Shown: positions 18,331 through 28,090 of the stretch, in pieces
Position numbering within the stretch: position 1 is the first letter of the stretch
Layout: each line of letters begins with the position of its first letter
NCBI RefSeq assembly: GCF_004303025.1
Contig: NZ_PJQW01000005.1
Location: 172,159-236,158, forward strand
Length of the DNA stretch: 64,000 nt
Direction: 5' to 3'
DNA from: Flavobacterium sp. J27
GTDB taxonomy: Bacteria > Bacteroidota > Bacteroidia > Flavobacteriales > Flavobacteriaceae
Notes under the pieces: model-generated
Told to the model about the DNA's origin: nothing
The model's database searches: none
The model's input: the letters and a program-made list of their open reading frames with translations, nothing else
Translations under genes and position numbers: made by a program

Positions 18331-18870
18331 TTATTCTTGTGTAACAAAACGGGGATCAGTTTCCATAATTGTTCCACATTTAGAACAAGTGCGTAATGCT
18401 TTAGAATTATAAAAATGCTTGAAATGTTTTAAAAAATCGACTTCAATATTATTCAATTCAAAATATACCTCGTGGAGTTTGTTATTACAATTGTCACAAA
18501 ACCAAAGGAGTCCGTCTTTTACGGGTAGATGATTCCTTTTTCTTTCAATAACCAAGCCTATTGAACCTGCTGTTCGATTCGGAGAATGTGGAATTTTTGC
18601 AGGATGTAAATACATATCACCCGCTTTTAAAGTCATAGCTTTCTTTTGTTCTTCTTCTTGTATATAGACTGTTATTTCACCTTCCAATTGATAAAATAAT
18701 TCTTCCGTTTCATTATAGTGATAATCTTTTCTAGCATTTGGTCCGGCTACAATCATCACAATATAATCACCAGAATCGACATATAAATTTTTATTTCCAA
18801 CAGGTGGTTTTAGTAGTTGTCTGTTTTCTTCAATCCATTGCTGTAAATTGAAAGGTTTTTGTATGTTCAT
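18331..18870 (-). CDS. 3-hydroxyanthranilate 3,4-dioxygenase
   Basis: The start is set at 18870 (MNIQKPFNLQQW); the frame extends ten codons further but the family begins here. About 179 residues. The cupin metal site is seen in DYHYNETEELFYQLEGE, with the third ligand in HPAKIPHSP. The C-terminal CDNCN and CSKCG pairs form the second, rubredoxin-like iron site of bacterial enzymes. It opens the ring of 3-hydroxyanthranilate in tryptophan/kynurenine catabolism. The other pathway genes are not in this window. Confidence 0.93.
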   Translation of the reverse strand: MNIQKPFNLQQWIEENRQLLKPPVGNKNLYVDSGDYIVMIVAGPNARKDYHYNETEELFYQLEGEITVYIQEEEQKKAMTLKAGDMYLHPAKIPHSPNRTAGSIGLVIERKRNHLPVKDGLLWFCDNCNNKLHEVYFELNNIEVDFLKHFKHFYNSKALRTCSKCGTIMETDPRFVTQE

Positions 18871-18905
18871 TTGGAATATTTTATTTAGGTAAATGTACAA
18901 AAAAA

Positions 18906-18939
18906 GAAAAGGTTAGTCTTTTTTTGAACTAACCTTTTC
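18906..18939 (-). terminator. Terminator after the secreted nuclease gene
   Basis: 12-base perfect arms (18906-18917 and 18928-18939) with a 10-base loop; on the minus strand the hairpin is followed by a run of T. It lies 15 bases after the stop codon of the nuclease gene. Confidence 0.85.
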
Positions 18940-18953
18940 CTGTGTATCCTTTT

Positions 18954-20060
18954 TTAATTGACTTGTTTTATCAGATAAATGTAAACGGGTAAATGGTCAC
19001 TAAATCCTGGGACACCGTTAGAATTTCTTTTAGGATATCCTTTCCATCTTCCTTCGTTTTGGATTAAATAAGGTTTTTTGAAAACATTAGCTTTCCAATA
19101 AGTCCATGATGAATAGTCTCCCTTTACTAAAGGTTCAGAAAGCATAATTTGGTCAAAAATATTCCAAGAGTCTCTATAACCTAACGTTCCAATACCTTGT
19201 TTATGCATTTTTTCCATTGGGTTATAAATGCCTAATGGTTTTAATTCTTCTTTAGTACCCACAGCACCCACGCCTTTTTTTACACTTTTGTTTGTTGGGT
19301 CATCATTCAAATCACCCATAGTAATGATTTTTGCTTTTGGGTTAATTTTATATAATGAATCTATAATTTTTCTATTTAAAGCACCAGCAGCTTCTCTATT
19401 TGGGCTACTTTTTTTCTCACCACCAGAACGTGATGGCCAGTGGTTAACAATAAAGCTAATTTCTTCTCCTTCTAAATAACCGGTTACTAATAATTGGTCA
19501 CGAGTATAAATTCTTTGTGTAGATTCATCTACTTGAACAGCATCGTCAGTTTCTTCTTCTTTTTCCTTTTCTTCTTTTTTACCGTTGTTCTTACCGTCTT
19601 TATAAATGTATAGAGGAATGTTAGTATAGCTTACAGGAGTAAAATATTTTTCTTGATATAGCAAGGCTACATCAATACCTCTTTTGTCTGGAGAATCAAA
19701 GTGTACAATCTTATATCCTTTATTAATAAGTCTTGGTTGTTTTACTAAATCTTCAAGTACACCTCTATTTTCAATTTCACAAGCACCAATTACAACTGGC
19801 GAATTTGCAGGGTTTTCATCAGTTCCTAATTCAATAAGTACTCGGCTTAAGTTATCTAATTTTTTTTTGTAATTTTTTGAAGTCCAACCTTTGTTAGGTA
19901 AGTACTCTTCATCGTAAGTGTTAGGATCATTAATGGTATCAAAGAGGTTTTCAAAATTATAGAAAGCTACGGTATGAATTTTAAATTTCTTATCTTGTGA
20001 AAAAGAGTTGCTTATTGCGAATATTATAAAAAAAGCGATTAAAAATTGTTTAATTTTCAT
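18954..20060 (-). CDS. Secreted endonuclease/exonuclease/phosphatase family protein
   Basis: 368 residues with a signal peptide (FFIIFAISNSFSQDK). The EEP fold motifs are present in order: FYNFENLFDTIND, GACEIENRGVLEDL, NHWPSRSGG, MGDLNDDP and the final SDHLPVYIY with the catalytic Asp-His pair. Enzymes of this type cut DNA or RNA or remove phosphate. An acidic and lysine-rich insert (about residues 153-175) lies in the middle. It is divergent from a TonB receptor and two surface lipoproteins, which suggests a role outside the cytoplasm in nucleic-acid or phosphate scavenging. Confidence 0.88.
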   Translation of the reverse strand: MKIKQFLIAFFIIFAISNSFSQDKKFKIHTVAFYNFENLFDTINDPNTYDEEYLPNKGWTSKNYKKKLDNLSRVLIELGTDENPANSPVVIGACEIENRGVLEDLVKQPRLINKGYKIVHFDSPDKRGIDVALLYQEKYFTPVSYTNIPLYIYKDGKNNGKKEEKEKEEETDDAVQVDESTQRIYTRDQLLVTGYLEGEEISFIVNHWPSRSGGEKKSSPNREAAGALNRKIIDSLYKINPKAKIITMGDLNDDPTNKSVKKGVGAVGTKEELKPLGIYNPMEKMHKQGIGTLGYRDSWNIFDQIMLSEPLVKGDYSSWTYWKANVFKKPYLIQNEGRWKGYPKRNSNGVPGFSDHLPVYIYLIKQVN

Positions 20061-20104
20061 GAAATGTATGTTATATAATTATCAATTTTAGTACAAAATC
20101 GGTG

Positions 20105-20112
20105 CCAAAGGT
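20105..20112 (-). promoter_or_regulatory. -7 element for the nuclease gene
   Basis: CAAAGGTA on the plus strand is TACCTTTG on the minus strand, 45 bases before the nuclease start. It faces the TACATTTG for the TonB receptor in the same 139-base gap. Confidence 0.5.
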
Positions 20113-20133
20113 AAATAATATTATTAAAAGTTA

Positions 20134-20141
20134 TACATTTG
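20134..20141 (+). promoter_or_regulatory. -7 element for the TonB receptor operon
   Basis: TACATTTG matches the Bacteroidota -7 consensus, 59 bases before the receptor start; no clear TTG is found at the -33 position, which may mean activator dependence. Confidence 0.5.
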
Positions 20142-20199
20142 CAGGCTGTTAAGTTTAAACCGCTTAAAGTTTAAATTATTATTAATTTTTATTCTTTCT

Positions 20200-22986
20200 A
20201 TGAAAAAACTTGTACTAAGTACTTTATTCGTACTACAAGCCGTTTTAGTTTTTGCGCAACAAACCAGTGCCTTAAAAGGAAAAGTTGTGGATGCGAAATC
20301 GCAAAAGCCATTACAAAATGTTGTCGCAACTATTCAGAGTACCAATCAATCTGTTGTTACAGATGCGGAGGGTATTTTTAATTTTAAATCTATTCCTGAT
20401 GGAGAGCCTGTATTGGTTGTTAGTTCTACAGGATATAGAACACAAACATTTGTTTTAGATGTTACTGCTGGTCAAACTGTAGACTTAGGTATTATTACTC
20501 TTGAAGAAGACATTACTACTGAACAACAGTTGAGCTTAGTTACTATTACTGAAAATGATTTGGGAGACGACAATACTGGTTCAGAAAGTACTTCTGGATT
20601 ATTACAATCTTCAAGAGATACATATCAACAAGCGGCAGCATTTAATTGGGGTCAAGCACGTTTTAGAATTAGAGGTCTTGATAACCAATATGGAACTACT
20701 ATGATAAATGGTATTTCTATGAATAAAATATATGATGGTAGACCACAATGGAGTAACTGGGGTGGTTTAAATGATGCTACACGTAATCAAGAATTTACAA
20801 TGGGTTCTGCTGCTTCTGAATATACTTTCGGAAGTATTTTAGGAACGCAAGAAATAGATACAAGAGCTTCTCACTATAGACCAGGTAATAGAATAACTAT
20901 GTCTGGAACAAATACAAATTACAGTTGGAGAGCTATGGGTACTCACGCTTCTGGTTTAAACGATAAAGGTTGGGCATATGTTGTTTCAGCTTCTAGAAGA
21001 TGGGCAGAAGAAGGCTATTTTGATGGTACAGATTATAGCGCAAATTCTTTGTTTGCAAGTGTTGAGAAAAAATTTAATGACAAACATAGTCTTAACTTTA
21101 CCTCTATTTATGCTGAAAATAGTAGAGGAAAATCTTCTCCAAACACACAGGAAGTTACAGACATAATGGGTGTTAAATATAATTCTTATTGGGGTTGGCA
21201 AGACGGTCATAAAAGAAACTCTAGAGATAAAGATATAGCAGAACCAATTAATATGTTATCACATTATTGGAAAATAAGTGAGAATACAACTTTAAATACG
21301 AATGTAGCATATCAAACTGGGAAAATAGGGAATAGTAGATTAGATTATCAAAATGGGAACAATCCTGACCCTACTTACTATAAAAAATTACCTAGTTATT
21401 TCAATAATTTAGGAACCTATACTGATGCTGAGATTAACGGTTTAAGAAATGACTTCATAAACAATTCTCAAATTGATTGGAATGCTATGTATATAGCGAA
21501 TCAAAATTCTGGTTTTCCAGGAAGAAGTATTTATGTGCTTTATGAAGACAGAACTGATGACACGCAATGGAGTGCAAATTCACTTTTAAATAGTAGTTTG
21601 TCTGACCATGTTTCAATGAATGCAGGAATTAATTTCAAAAAATTAAAATCGCATAATTTTCAAAACTTATTGGATTTAATGGGAGGAACTTATTTTGCTG
21701 ATATTGATCCTTTTTATTCAGGAGATACGAGTCAATCTGATTTAAACAATCCAAACAGATATGTTTTTGAAAATGATACGTATGGTTATAACTATAACTT
21801 ATTTGCTACCGTTTTTGACGGATTTACACAATTTAAATTCAATTACAACAAATTTGATTTTTATTTAGCGCAAAGTTTTTCAAGAACTGAATATCAAAGA
21901 GAAGGGTTATATAGAAATGGTATTTATGCCGATAATTCTTATGGTAAAAGTCAAAAAACCACTTACGAAAACTTTGGTTTTAAAGGAGGTTTAACGTATA
22001 AAATTAATGGTCGTCATTTATTAGATTTTAATGGTTTATACATGACAAAAGCACCAATTATGAGAAATGTGTTTTCTAACGCACGTTTGAATAATAATAT
22101 TACTCCAAGCTTAACGGAAGAGAGTATTGTAGGAGCAGATGCAAGTTATATTATTAGATCACCAAAATTAAAAGGACGTATCACAGGGTTTTATAATAAA
22201 ATATCGAATAGTTCTGAAATTTCTTTTTACTATGCTGAGAGTATTGGTGAAGCTACAAGTGGTGATACAGATTCTTTTGTGAGTGAAATTGTTACTGGTT
22301 TAGATAAGCAAGCTATGGGTGCTGAATTAGGTTTAGAATATCAAATTACCTCAACCATTAAAGCAACAGCTTCTGCTTCTTATGGTCAATACATTTATTC
22401 AGACAATGCAAAGCTTCTAACTAATGATGATGGAAGAGCAGCAGAAGGATTAAATCCAATACGCAATTTTGGAACGGTATATATTAAAGATTACCATCAA
22501 CCTGGATTACCAGAACAAGCATATTCTTTTGGTTTAGAATATAGAGACCCAAATTACTGGTGGGTAGGTGCAAATATCAATTATTTAACAGGAAGTTATG
22601 TTGATGTTTCTAGTATTTTAAGAACAGATAATTTCATTATTGATTCTGATCCAAATAATACACAAGGATACAGTTATCCAGGTGCTACCGAACCTAATGT
22701 AAGAAGAATTTTAAAACAAGAAAAATTTGACGATTTCATGTTGTTAAATTTAATTGGAGGTAAATCTTGGAGATTAAGTTCAAAAAATAGAAATACTTTT
22801 GGCTTTTTTGCATCTATTAATAATTTGTTAGATGTTGAATACAAAACGGGTGGTTTTGAACAATCAAGAAAGGCCACTTATCCAGATTTAGTTGCGGATC
22901 AAGCAAATGGAACTCCATCATTTGGTACGAAATATTTTTACGGATACGGAAGAACTTATTTTGTTAATTTCTATATTAACTTTTAA
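20200..22986 (+). CDS. TonB-dependent receptor with carboxypeptidase-regulatory N-terminal domain
   Basis: 928 residues. A signal peptide (VLQAVLVFAQ) is followed by a CarboxypepD_reg-like domain (about residues 24-108; LKGKVVDAKSQKPLQNV), a plug domain (about 130-250; RFRIRGLDNQYGTTMINGI) and a 22-stranded-type barrel that ends in an aromatic residue (YFVNFYINF). It takes up a large or scarce substrate through the outer membrane with TonB energy. It is followed at 11 and 3 bases by two lipoprotein genes, and is divergent from the secreted nuclease. The substrate is unknown; nucleic-acid fragments or phosphate compounds are a reasonable guess. Confidence 0.93.
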   Translation: MKKLVLSTLFVLQAVLVFAQQTSALKGKVVDAKSQKPLQNVVATIQSTNQSVVTDAEGIFNFKSIPDGEPVLVVSSTGYRTQTFVLDVTAGQTVDLGIITLEEDITTEQQLSLVTITENDLGDDNTGSESTSGLLQSSRDTYQQAAAFNWGQARFRIRGLDNQYGTTMINGISMNKIYDGRPQWSNWGGLNDATRNQEFTMGSAASEYTFGSILGTQEIDTRASHYRPGNRITMSGTNTNYSWRAMGTHASGLNDKGWAYVVSASRRWAEEGYFDGTDYSANSLFASVEKKFNDKHSLNFTSIYAENSRGKSSPNTQEVTDIMGVKYNSYWGWQDGHKRNSRDKDIAEPINMLSHYWKISENTTLNTNVAYQTGKIGNSRLDYQNGNNPDPTYYKKLPSYFNNLGTYTDAEINGLRNDFINNSQIDWNAMYIANQNSGFPGRSIYVLYEDRTDDTQWSANSLLNSSLSDHVSMNAGINFKKLKSHNFQNLLDLMGGTYFADIDPFYSGDTSQSDLNNPNRYVFENDTYGYNYNLFATVFDGFTQFKFNYNKFDFYLAQSFSRTEYQREGLYRNGIYADNSYGKSQKTTYENFGFKGGLTYKINGRHLLDFNGLYMTKAPIMRNVFSNARLNNNITPSLTEESIVGADASYIIRSPKLKGRITGFYNKISNSSEISFYYAESIGEATSGDTDSFVSEIVTGLDKQAMGAELGLEYQITSTIKATASASYGQYIYSDNAKLLTNDDGRAAEGLNPIRNFGTVYIKDYHQPGLPEQAYSFGLEYRDPNYWWVGANINYLTGSYVDVSSILRTDNFIIDSDPNNTQGYSYPGATEPNVRRILKQEKFDDFMLLNLIGGKSWRLSSKNRNTFGFFASINNLLDVEYKTGGFEQSRKATYPDLVADQANGTPSFGTKYFYGYGRTYFVNFYINF

Positions 22987-22997
22987 AAAAATGCTTT

Positions 22998-23645
22998 ATG
23001 AAAAACTATTTTAAAATTATTTTAATAACAGGACTTTCTTTAGTGTCTTTTAGTTGTACTAAAGATGATGATTTTACTGTTTTTACTGATTATATTCCTG
23101 TAGTTGTAGGAGAAAATTATGAAAACAGTGAGACTGGAAGTGGATCTAACGAGGTAGCTGCTGCAACAATTGGATGGTTAAATGTTAATTTTGCTGGTAC
23201 CAACAGAGTTTGGAATGTAAAAAGTTTTACTACCTCTGGAGTTACTAATAATTTCGCTGAATTTTCTTCTTTTTATTCTAATGCTTCTGATCCTGATGAT
23301 GAAGTTTGGATGATTACATCGAAAATGAATTTTGCTGAAACACCAATAACTGAGCGTTTAAGTTTTGATTGCCAAACTAGATTTGCTAATTCTGCGGTCT
23401 TAAAAGTTTTGATTTCGACTAATTTCAATGGATTAGAAAGTGGTATACATTCTGCTACTTGGCAAGAATTAACAGTTGCTTTACCTACATCTAATGATGT
23501 ATGGGTAGAAAGTGGAATAGTTGATTTAAGTGAGTACCAAACAGATGAAAATGTATATATTGCGTTCAAATATACAGGTAGTAAAGCTACAGGGGCAACG
23601 ACAACTTTTAGATTGGATAACATTAGAGTTTTTGAAAATAAATAA
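22998..23645 (+). CDS. Choice-of-anchor J domain surface lipoprotein
   Basis: 215 residues with a lipobox (GLSLVSFSCTKDDD). The mature part (about residues 60-213) is a beta-sandwich of the choice-of-anchor J type with the typical pieces DEVWMITSKMNF, LKVLISTNF, VYIAFKYTGSKA and FRLDNIRVFEN. It lies 11 bases after the TonB receptor gene and 3 bases before a second lipoprotein whose C-terminal domain is of the same type. Probably a surface-exposed partner of the receptor. Confidence 0.82.
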   Translation: MKNYFKIILITGLSLVSFSCTKDDDFTVFTDYIPVVVGENYENSETGSGSNEVAAATIGWLNVNFAGTNRVWNVKSFTTSGVTNNFAEFSSFYSNASDPDDEVWMITSKMNFAETPITERLSFDCQTRFANSAVLKVLISTNFNGLESGIHSATWQELTVALPTSNDVWVESGIVDLSEYQTDENVYIAFKYTGSKATGATTTFRLDNIRVFENK

Positions 23646-23648
23646 GCT

Positions 23649-24956
23649 ATGAAAAATTTAAAAATTATCTTAACAACAATCCTTTTCGCAACACTTACTG
23701 GTTGTGTTACAGGCGATGATTACAATACTCCAGATTTGTCTGGTGAATGTGTAAACTTAACTGCGGATGTAAACATTCAAGATGTTTCAAACCTAGCTAC
23801 TACAAATCCTGAATTATGGGATGAAGTTACAAACGGTGGTGTTTTGGAAGCTTATGTTACCTCTTCTGACGAAGGAGGAAACTTTTATAAATCGATCTCT
23901 ATGGTTGCTTATGATGCAAACAATAATGAGTATGGTTTTACGGTTCCTGTAAACGACTATAATCTATTTAATATGTATGAGCCAGGACGTAAAGTTTACA
24001 TTAAAATGAACGGTCTTTATTTCATGGAAGATGATTATACAGACGATTTACAAGTTGGTGCTTTATATGGCAGTAATATAGGAAGAATTGAATTAGAGAA
24101 ATATAAATCTAAAATTCTTCGTTCATGTGAAAAGAAAAATGAAGATGAGTTAGTACATCATATTACTTTAGCAGAAGCTTCAAATGTAAATTATTTGCAT
24201 AAATTAATTGAATTTGACAATGTTCAGTTTTCAAATTCTGCTTTAGGTAGTACTTATTTTGATCCAAATAATACTGCTGGTTCTGGTACAAATCATTCAA
24301 TAGTAGATCAAGATGGTAATTCAATTTTATTAAGAACTAGCGAATATGCTAATTTCGCAGGCGAAAGTATTCCTTCAGGAAATGGTAAAATCAGAGGTGT
24401 ATTAACAAAATACGGTTCTACTTATCAATTCATGATTCGTACTTTGTATGATGTAAAATTGACTGAGCCTAGAATTGTTCCATTATTTGAAGAATCATTT
24501 GATACAAATTTCTCTAACTGGACTAATTATAGTGTTTCAGGAAGTCAACAATGGTATTTAGCTACCTATGGAAATCCAGCTCCATCAGCAGCTATGAATG
24601 GTTATAGTAGTGGATCAAATTATGCAAATGAAGATTGGTTAATTTCACCTGCAATAGACTTAACTAATGTATCGACTGCAACCCTAACTTTTCAAACGGC
24701 TTCAAGATACAATGGTAACATTTTAGAAGTAAAGATTTCTACCGATTATGCTGGTTCTGGTAACCCAAACTTAGCTACTTGGTCGTCGTTGTCAGCTACT
24801 TTAGATTTAAATACAGGAAGTTTTATTTGGACTAACTCTGGTCCTATAGATCTTTCTTCTTTCACTGGAAACAATGTGTATTTAGCTTTTAAATATACTT
24901 CAACAACTTCCGCGGCTAGAACATGGGAAGTAGATAATATTAAAATAGAGGAATAA
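23649..24956 (+). CDS. DUF5689 and choice-of-anchor J lipoprotein
   Basis: 435 residues with a lipobox (LFATLTGCVTGDD). The N-terminal part (about residues 35-275) resembles DUF5689, an OB-like surface domain (VLEAYVTSSDEGGNFYKSI, KIRGVLTKYGSTYQFMIR). The C-terminal part (about 280-435) is a choice-of-anchor J beta-sandwich (NEDWLISPAIDLTNV, VYLAFKYTSTTSAART), similar to the gene before it. DUF5689 proteins are often found next to TonB receptors and EEP nucleases in Bacteroidota, the same set as here. Confidence 0.83.
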   Translation: MKNLKIILTTILFATLTGCVTGDDYNTPDLSGECVNLTADVNIQDVSNLATTNPELWDEVTNGGVLEAYVTSSDEGGNFYKSISMVAYDANNNEYGFTVPVNDYNLFNMYEPGRKVYIKMNGLYFMEDDYTDDLQVGALYGSNIGRIELEKYKSKILRSCEKKNEDELVHHITLAEASNVNYLHKLIEFDNVQFSNSALGSTYFDPNNTAGSGTNHSIVDQDGNSILLRTSEYANFAGESIPSGNGKIRGVLTKYGSTYQFMIRTLYDVKLTEPRIVPLFEESFDTNFSNWTNYSVSGSQQWYLATYGNPAPSAAMNGYSSGSNYANEDWLISPAIDLTNVSTATLTFQTASRYNGNILEVKISTDYAGSGNPNLATWSSLSATLDLNTGSFIWTNSGPIDLSSFTGNNVYLAFKYTSTTSAARTWEVDNIKIEE

Positions 24957-24981
24957 AGTATTTATCCATTATTGTTAATTT

Positions 24982-25017
24982 AAAAAAAACGTCTCGAGTA
25001 TTCGAGACGTTTTTTTT
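24982..25017 (+). terminator. Terminator after the TonB receptor operon
   Basis: A perfect hairpin with arms ACGTCTCGA and TCGAGACGT flanked by A and T tracts, between the DUF5689 lipoprotein gene and hflX. Confidence 0.92.
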
Positions 25018-25026
25018 AAATAATTG

Positions 25027-25034
25027 TACCTTTG
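25027..25034 (+). promoter_or_regulatory. -7 element for hflX
   Basis: TACCTTTG fits the Bacteroidota -7 consensus, 18 bases before the hflX start and right behind the preceding terminator. The -33 region falls in the terminator T tract and has no good TTG. Confidence 0.45.
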
Positions 25035-25052
25035 TAAGGTTAAAGAAAGACT

Positions 25053-26285
25053 ATGTTAGAAAAAGAAAATCACGTATTTGAAAAAACTATTGTTGTAGGA
25101 ATTGTTACTCAAAACCAAGACGAAGAAAAATTAAGAGAATATCTAGATGAATTAGAATTCTTAACTTTCACAGCAGGTGGAGAAGTAGTCAAGCGTTTTT
25201 GGCAAAAGATGGACAAGCCTAATCCTAAAACGTTTGTTGGAACAGGGAAATTAGAAGAAATCAAATATTATGTAAAAGACAATGCTATAACAACCGTTAT
25301 TTTTGATGATGAGCTTTCACCTTCCCAACAAAAAAATATCAATAGAGAATTAGGAGATGATTGTAAAGTCTTAGACAGAACAAATCTAATCTTAGATATT
25401 TTTGCACAAAGAGCTCAAACATCTTATGCTAGAACACAAGTAGAATTAGCACAATACCAATATTTATTACCACGATTAACAGGAATGTGGACACACTTAG
25501 AACGTCAGCGCGGTGGTATTGGTATGCGCGGTCCTGGTGAAACTGAAATTGAAACCGATAGACGTATTGTACGAGATAGAATTTCCTTACTGAAAGAAAA
25601 AATAAAAACCATCGATAAACAAATGGCTGTTCAAAGAAGTAATAGAGGAGCTATGGTTCGTGTTGCATTAGTAGGGTATACCAATGTGGGTAAATCTACT
25701 TTAATGAATGCGATAGGTAAAAGTGATGTTTTTGTAGAAAATAAACTTTTCGCTACTTTGGACACTACTGTTCGAAAAACCGTTATACGCAATTTGCCCT
25801 TTCTTTTAAGTGATACGGTTGGTTTTATAAGAAAACTACCCACTCAGCTGGTTGAGTCGTTTAAAAGCACCTTAGATGAGGTGAGAGAAGCAGATTTGTT
25901 ATTGCATGTGGTGGATATTTCTCATCCAGACTTTGAAGATCATATTACTTCTGTTAATGAAATTCTGAAAGACATTAAAAGTGATGATAAGCCAACGATT
26001 ATGGTTTTTAATAAAATTGACGCTTTTCAGTCTCTTTATTTTGATGAAAATGATTTAAGTGTTGAAAGAACAGCAAGGCATTTTACTTTGGAAGACTGGA
26101 AACATACTTGGATGAATAAGATGGGAGAAGACAATACATTATTTATTTCTGCAACAGATAAACTAAACTTTGAGGAATTTAGAGAAAAAGTTTATGAAGC
26201 CGTGAGAAAAATTCATATTACTCGTTTTCCATACAACAATTTCCTATATCCTGAATATAAAGAAGCACATGATTCAGAATCATAA
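25053..26285 (+). CDS. hflX: GTPase HflX
   Basis: 410 residues. The N-terminal HflX domain has the conserved KTFVGTGKLEEI and QTSYARTQVELAQYQYLLPR, then GGIGMRGPGETEIETDRR. The G domain begins near residue 205 with the P loop GYTNVGKSTL, DTVGFIRKLP as G3 and NKIDA as G4. HflX binds 50S subunits and splits stalled ribosomes. It stands alone between terminators. Confidence 0.97.
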   Translation: MLEKENHVFEKTIVVGIVTQNQDEEKLREYLDELEFLTFTAGGEVVKRFWQKMDKPNPKTFVGTGKLEEIKYYVKDNAITTVIFDDELSPSQQKNINRELGDDCKVLDRTNLILDIFAQRAQTSYARTQVELAQYQYLLPRLTGMWTHLERQRGGIGMRGPGETEIETDRRIVRDRISLLKEKIKTIDKQMAVQRSNRGAMVRVALVGYTNVGKSTLMNAIGKSDVFVENKLFATLDTTVRKTVIRNLPFLLSDTVGFIRKLPTQLVESFKSTLDEVREADLLLHVVDISHPDFEDHITSVNEILKDIKSDDKPTIMVFNKIDAFQSLYFDENDLSVERTARHFTLEDWKHTWMNKMGEDNTLFISATDKLNFEEFREKVYEAVRKIHITRFPYNNFLYPEYKEAHDSES

Positions 26286-26302
26286 TAATACGATACAAAA
26301 CG

Positions 26303-26330
26303 AAAACGGATATGGGACTATATCCGTTTT
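26303..26330. terminator. Bidirectional terminator between hflX and the coiled-coil gene
   Basis: 11-base perfect arms (26303-26313 and 26320-26330) with a 6-base loop; T-rich on both outer sides. It separates two convergent genes. Confidence 0.85.
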
Positions 26331-26347
26331 TAGTTTTTTAAGATGAA

Positions 26348-27301
26348 CTAGTCTAGTTTAAAACTTCTAGAACATAACAACTTCCCTTTTGAACTAAAAA
26401 TATTTAGAAAATAAACTCCTTTTTCTAAATTTAATCCTTCTGTAGAAAATTCCTGTTTTACTTGACTTACTTGGTCAACATATTCAATATTCGAAACAAA
26501 ACTATACACTAATTCTTTGTCTCCTATAAAATAGCTTTTTGTTTTTCCTACATTTTTATTATTGGTATCAAAAACTTGCACGTAAAAAACATTGGTTTTC
26601 TTTTCATTTGTTTTATCTACATATAAAGTATATTCTAATTCTAAGCTATTTACTTTTGAAGCTGTAGTTGTTTCTTTTTTTATACCATTACTTCTTTTAT
26701 GATAGGTTTGTACTTTGGAATTGAGTAATCGAATATTGCCATCATATTCTCTAATAATATCTCGTATTGGCGATTCAGTTGAAGTTACTTTATTTGTAAT
26801 TGTTTCTTCCTTATTTTCCTTTTTTATTTCACTACCCATATTGCCAGCAACTGTATTTTCCTCTATAGTTTCTTCTTTTTTTGAATTGGAATTGGCATCA
26901 AATGCTGTTTCATATTGTTTTTTGGCTTTAGCTAATTCTCTCTTCAAAGTCATTAATTTAGAAACATCTTTTTCTAATGATTCAATTTTAAAGATTAAAC
27001 TTTCAATTTGCTGATGTTTTACATCTAGTTCCGTTTTAAGAGAATCATTTTCTGTTTTTAAGAATTGAACTTTTTCTAACTGTTGTTTTAGTTCTTTCAT
27101 TAAAAATTCTTTTTCGCTAATAAGCTTGTCAATTTCAAGATATGATTTTTCTAAATCTGATTGTAATTCAGAAGTGTTGAAAAAAGATAAGTTTTTGCCA
27201 AAATCTGTAGAGGGAATCAAAAAACTTGTAGCAAGAACTATTAATGTAAGAGACGACAATACTAATGACGAAAGCGCCATTTTATACTTTTTTCTTACCA
27301 T
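26348..27301 (-). CDS. Coiled-coil membrane-anchored protein, copy A
   Basis: 317 residues. An N-terminal membrane helix (about residues 9-28) is followed by a long coiled coil (about 46-135), a Ser/Glu/Thr-rich linker and a C-terminal beta-rich domain (about 205-317) with NNKNVGKTKS and KGVYFLNIFSSKGKLL. It is a paralogue of the gene at 28127-29077; both share SDLEKSYLEI, LISEKEFLM, LEKDVSKLMTLK and the C-terminus SRSFKLD. The function is unknown; the layout suggests an inner-membrane protein whose C-terminal domain lies in the periplasm. A degraded DUF3078 gene sits upstream. Confidence 0.75.
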   Translation of the reverse strand: MVRKKYKMALSSLVLSSLTLIVLATSFLIPSTDFGKNLSFFNTSELQSDLEKSYLEIDKLISEKEFLMKELKQQLEKVQFLKTENDSLKTELDVKHQQIESLIFKIESLEKDVSKLMTLKRELAKAKKQYETAFDANSNSKKEETIEENTVAGNMGSEIKKENKEETITNKVTSTESPIRDIIREYDGNIRLLNSKVQTYHKRSNGIKKETTTASKVNSLELEYTLYVDKTNEKKTNVFYVQVFDTNNKNVGKTKSYFIGDKELVYSFVSNIEYVDQVSQVKQEFSTEGLNLEKGVYFLNIFSSKGKLLCSRSFKLD

Positions 27302-27328
27302 GGTGGTTAATAGTTTGGGTTGGTCGTA

Positions 27329-27740
27329 ATTAAAATCTATAAAATAATCCTAAATCAAATACGTTTCAATGTTTAAAAATGTGATGAGACACAATCAAAA
27401 CAATGTGTTTAGACTTGTATTTGCTAAATTTCATAATCAAATTCATTTGGAATGAGACAAATGATTTGAACATAAATTCAATTTTTTGAAAAGCTTTTTT
27501 ATTGAATTTATCCTTACTCGTTCTATACTGTTTCCAAATAAGAAACAAAATTACTTTTGCATACTATTGTAAGACTAAACCTTTAATAGTATTTGTGTCG
27601 TAAATTTATGTAGCTGGAACAATCTCAACTTTTAAATTAGTACTCTTTTCCATAGATACCTAGTCCAGCCTGTAATAGGTAAATGAAAAAACGCAAATTT
27701 TTTGTATAGATAGTTTTTGAAGTTGTTGAATAGATTAGGA
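27329..27740 (-). pseudogene. Degraded DUF3078 gene, remnant of a tandem duplication
   Basis: No long frame is present, but several stretches match the intact DUF3078 gene at 29102-30013 at DNA level and in order. Examples: 27350-27361 (CCTAAATCAAAT) with 29121-29132 (CCTAAACCAAAT), the segment around 27415-27450 (ATTCATTTGG) with 29205-29237, TTTGAACATAAATTCAA at 27466-27482 with a near-identical stretch near 29274, and 27650-27725 (CCAGCCTGTAATAGGTAAAT, TTTTTTGTATA) with 29497-29560. Gaps and stops abound. The upper limit is uncertain; the stretch up to about 28080 shows no further convincing match or gene. The remnant lies before copy A just as the intact gene lies before copy B. Confidence 0.75.
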
Positions 27741-28090
27741 ATAGTCTTTTTAACTGGTTAATATTAGCTGTTACTTGTTTCCAAGAAGATTTTTTGTATT
27801 TGTTGCTAAAAAGGCTATACTACTTGTTGCTTTTAATGATATAATTAAAGTTTTATAAAGTAATAAATGATGGTAATAATGATAACTTTTTCATTTCTAA
27901 TAATTTAGAACCAGAGCTAATATACGTAAATAAAATTAAAAAAATAACAAAATAATAAAAAAATTAGTTTTTTTAAGAATTTAATTCCAAATAAAGCTTG
28001 TTAATGTATAAAAATGACAAGTAAAATCTTAAAAAAATAGATATTGTTTATTTTAATATAAAGCAAGATAGTATGTATTAAGTATTATAA

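Noticed and set aside
27366..27548. 60-residue minus-strand open frame
   Set aside because: It lies in the degraded DUF3078 remnant and is not a separate gene.
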